Shown: positions 63,184 through 64,000 of the stretch, in pieces
Numbering within the stretch: the first letter of the stretch is position 1
Layout of the letters: every line of letters starts with the position of its first letter
DNA from: Anaeromassilibacillus sp. An200
GTDB lineage: Bacteria; Bacillota; Clostridia; Oscillospirales; Acutalibacteraceae
Reading direction: 5' to 3'
DNA: 64,000 bases
NCBI RefSeq assembly: GCF_002160025.1
Contig: NZ_NFJU01000003.1
Span: forward strand, 62,001 to 126,000
Notes under the pieces: generated by a model
Seen by the model: only the letters and a program-made list of their open reading frames with translations
The model's database searches: none
What the model was told of the DNA's origin: nothing
Made by a program: the position numbers and the translations under genes

Positions 63184-64000
63184 ATGAATAAAACCTTTGG
63201 AGAATTTTTTCGTCCTTTCATCAATTTTGAGGGGCTGCCAGAGACGATCGCGCAGGGCGTGATCGAGATGATGCAGGTGGATTCCATAAACCGCTGTGTG
63301 ACGGCGGCGGTGCAGTTCCCCTCCCTGGTGGAGAGGGAAGCGCTGTATGAGGCGGAAAAAAGAGTGGCTCTTTCGCCGGGGCTCCAACTGACGCGGGCCA
63401 GCCTTCGCCCGAAGTTTCCGTCGGAAGCCTTCTGTGCGGAGTATCTTCCGAGCCTGGTGCTGGAGATGAAGCGGCGGGACGCGAGTATCAACGGAACCTT
63501 TTCCGACGCGCAGGCGCGTTTGGAGGAGGGAAAGATTATCGTCACGCTGGCCCACGGCGGGGCGGAGCTGATGCGCCAGCGGCGCGCGGATCGCTTGATG
63601 AGCCGGATCATTTCCGAGGAGTTCGGGCTGGCCGTTGCCGTCGATTTTGACGGTGTCACCGAGGTGGATGTGGACAGCAGCGCCTATCTGGAACGCCAGC
63701 GGCAGACGGAGGAGCGTCTGCGGCGTGAAGCGGTGGTGGAAGCCGTTTCGCAGTATGAAAGCACCATGAACCGTCAGTCGCCCCACGAAAAAAAGGCGGC
63801 GGCGCGTCAGGCGGCCAGCCAGACGCCGCGTGTCGGCACGGGCGGTTCCGCGGAGACATGGGGCGAGCGTGTGCCGCCCGTGGTAAACATCCGCAGCGGC
63901 GCGACCATGCTTCCGGCCATTCTGCCGGAGACGATGAAGGAAATCCACGGCCGCATGGGGCGAGTCCGCCTGATGCAGATCGCGAAGATTACGCCTGACG
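63184..64000 (+). CDS. polC: DNA polymerase III PolC, N-terminal part (runs off the window)
   Basis: The ATG at 63184 follows an AAAGCAGG. The reading frame is open to the right edge (272 codons) and opens MNKTFGEFFRPF. The visible part covers the PolC N-terminal region and a charged linker (ERQRQTEERLRREAVVEAVSQY); the OB fold is only partly visible. The location after ispG fits the usual Firmicutes order. Low-GC-type replicative polymerase; its catalytic domain lies outside the window. Confidence 0.88.
   Translation, partial: MNKTFGEFFRPFINFEGLPETIAQGVIEMMQVDSINRCVTAAVQFPSLVEREALYEAEKRVALSPGLQLTRASLRPKFPSEAFCAEYLPSLVLEMKRRDASINGTFSDAQARLEEGKIIVTLAHGGAELMRQRRADRLMSRIISEEFGLAVAVDFDGVTEVDVDSSAYLERQRQTEERLRREAVVEAVSQYESTMNRQSPHEKKAAARQAASQTPRVGTGGSAETWGERVPPVVNIRSGATMLPAILPETMKEIHGRMGRVRLMQIAKITPD

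Overview
The window reads as chromosomal DNA of an anaerobic, GC-rich Clostridia member, most likely from the Oscillospiraceae/Ruminococcaceae side. The support is the Firmicutes-type order pyrH-frr-uppS-cdsA-dxr-rseP-ispG-polC, an alaS T-box, flavin-dependent thymidylate synthase, a FeoA-FeoB fusion, [FeFe] hydrogenases, and two integrated elements with serine recombinases of kinds common in gut Clostridia. No rRNA, tRNA or CRISPR array was recognised.

Layout. 1-1.6 kb: end of an SH3-type protein and an M42 aminopeptidase. 1.7-4.7 kb: copper operon (CsoR-type operator, CopA ATPase with a CopZ domain fused at its C-terminus, CsoR). 4.8-9.7 kb: hydrogen-sensing operon ([2Fe-2S] protein, PAS-containing sensory hydrogenase, SpoIIE-type phosphatase, second hydrogenase). 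9.8-12.1 kb: acetyltransferase and beta-propeller protein. 12.2-26.2 kb: integrated mobilizable element. 26.2-29.7 kb: MBOAT/DHHW/DUF4358 surface-acylation cluster. 29.9-32.7 kb: a Cys-rich gene split by a 1.9 kb serine-recombinase element. 32.8-35.2 kb: lipoprotein and DNA-repair genes. 35.3-44.1 kb: dTMP synthesis, acyltransferases, DJ-1, folate and cell-wall genes. 44.1-48.3 kb: T-box, alaS, hinT, phosphoribosyltransferase. 48.4-53.9 kb: comEC, holA, an RNase M5-like protein and small genes. 54.0-56.7 kb: azlD remnant and feoAB. 56.9-64.0 kb: nucleotide, translation, lipid and isoprenoid genes ending in truncated polC.

The two most notable systems are both in integrated elements. First, the 14 kb element carries a 1009-residue protein with the hallmarks of eukaryotic-type RNA-dependent RNA polymerases of the RNAi pathway (the DGhGxIS, FQIR-x4-KG and DYDGD signatures, in the correct order). 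It sits divergently from a RepA-like ATPase and is translationally coupled to an unknown 290-residue partner; I suggest a replication/priming module. The same element has a membrane protein encoded inside the relaxase gene in another frame, and cargo resembling the B. subtilis YdjGHI SPFH/zinc-ribbon module. Second, a minimal 1.9 kb element (recombinase plus one small ORF) interrupts a gene precisely at an 8 bp repeated core. Excision would restore an uninterrupted 285-codon frame, the logic of skin-like developmental rearrangements.

Other points of interest are a CopA-CopZ fusion that keeps a good internal ribosome-binding site for free CopZ, and the complete hydrogenase/phosphatase signalling operon.
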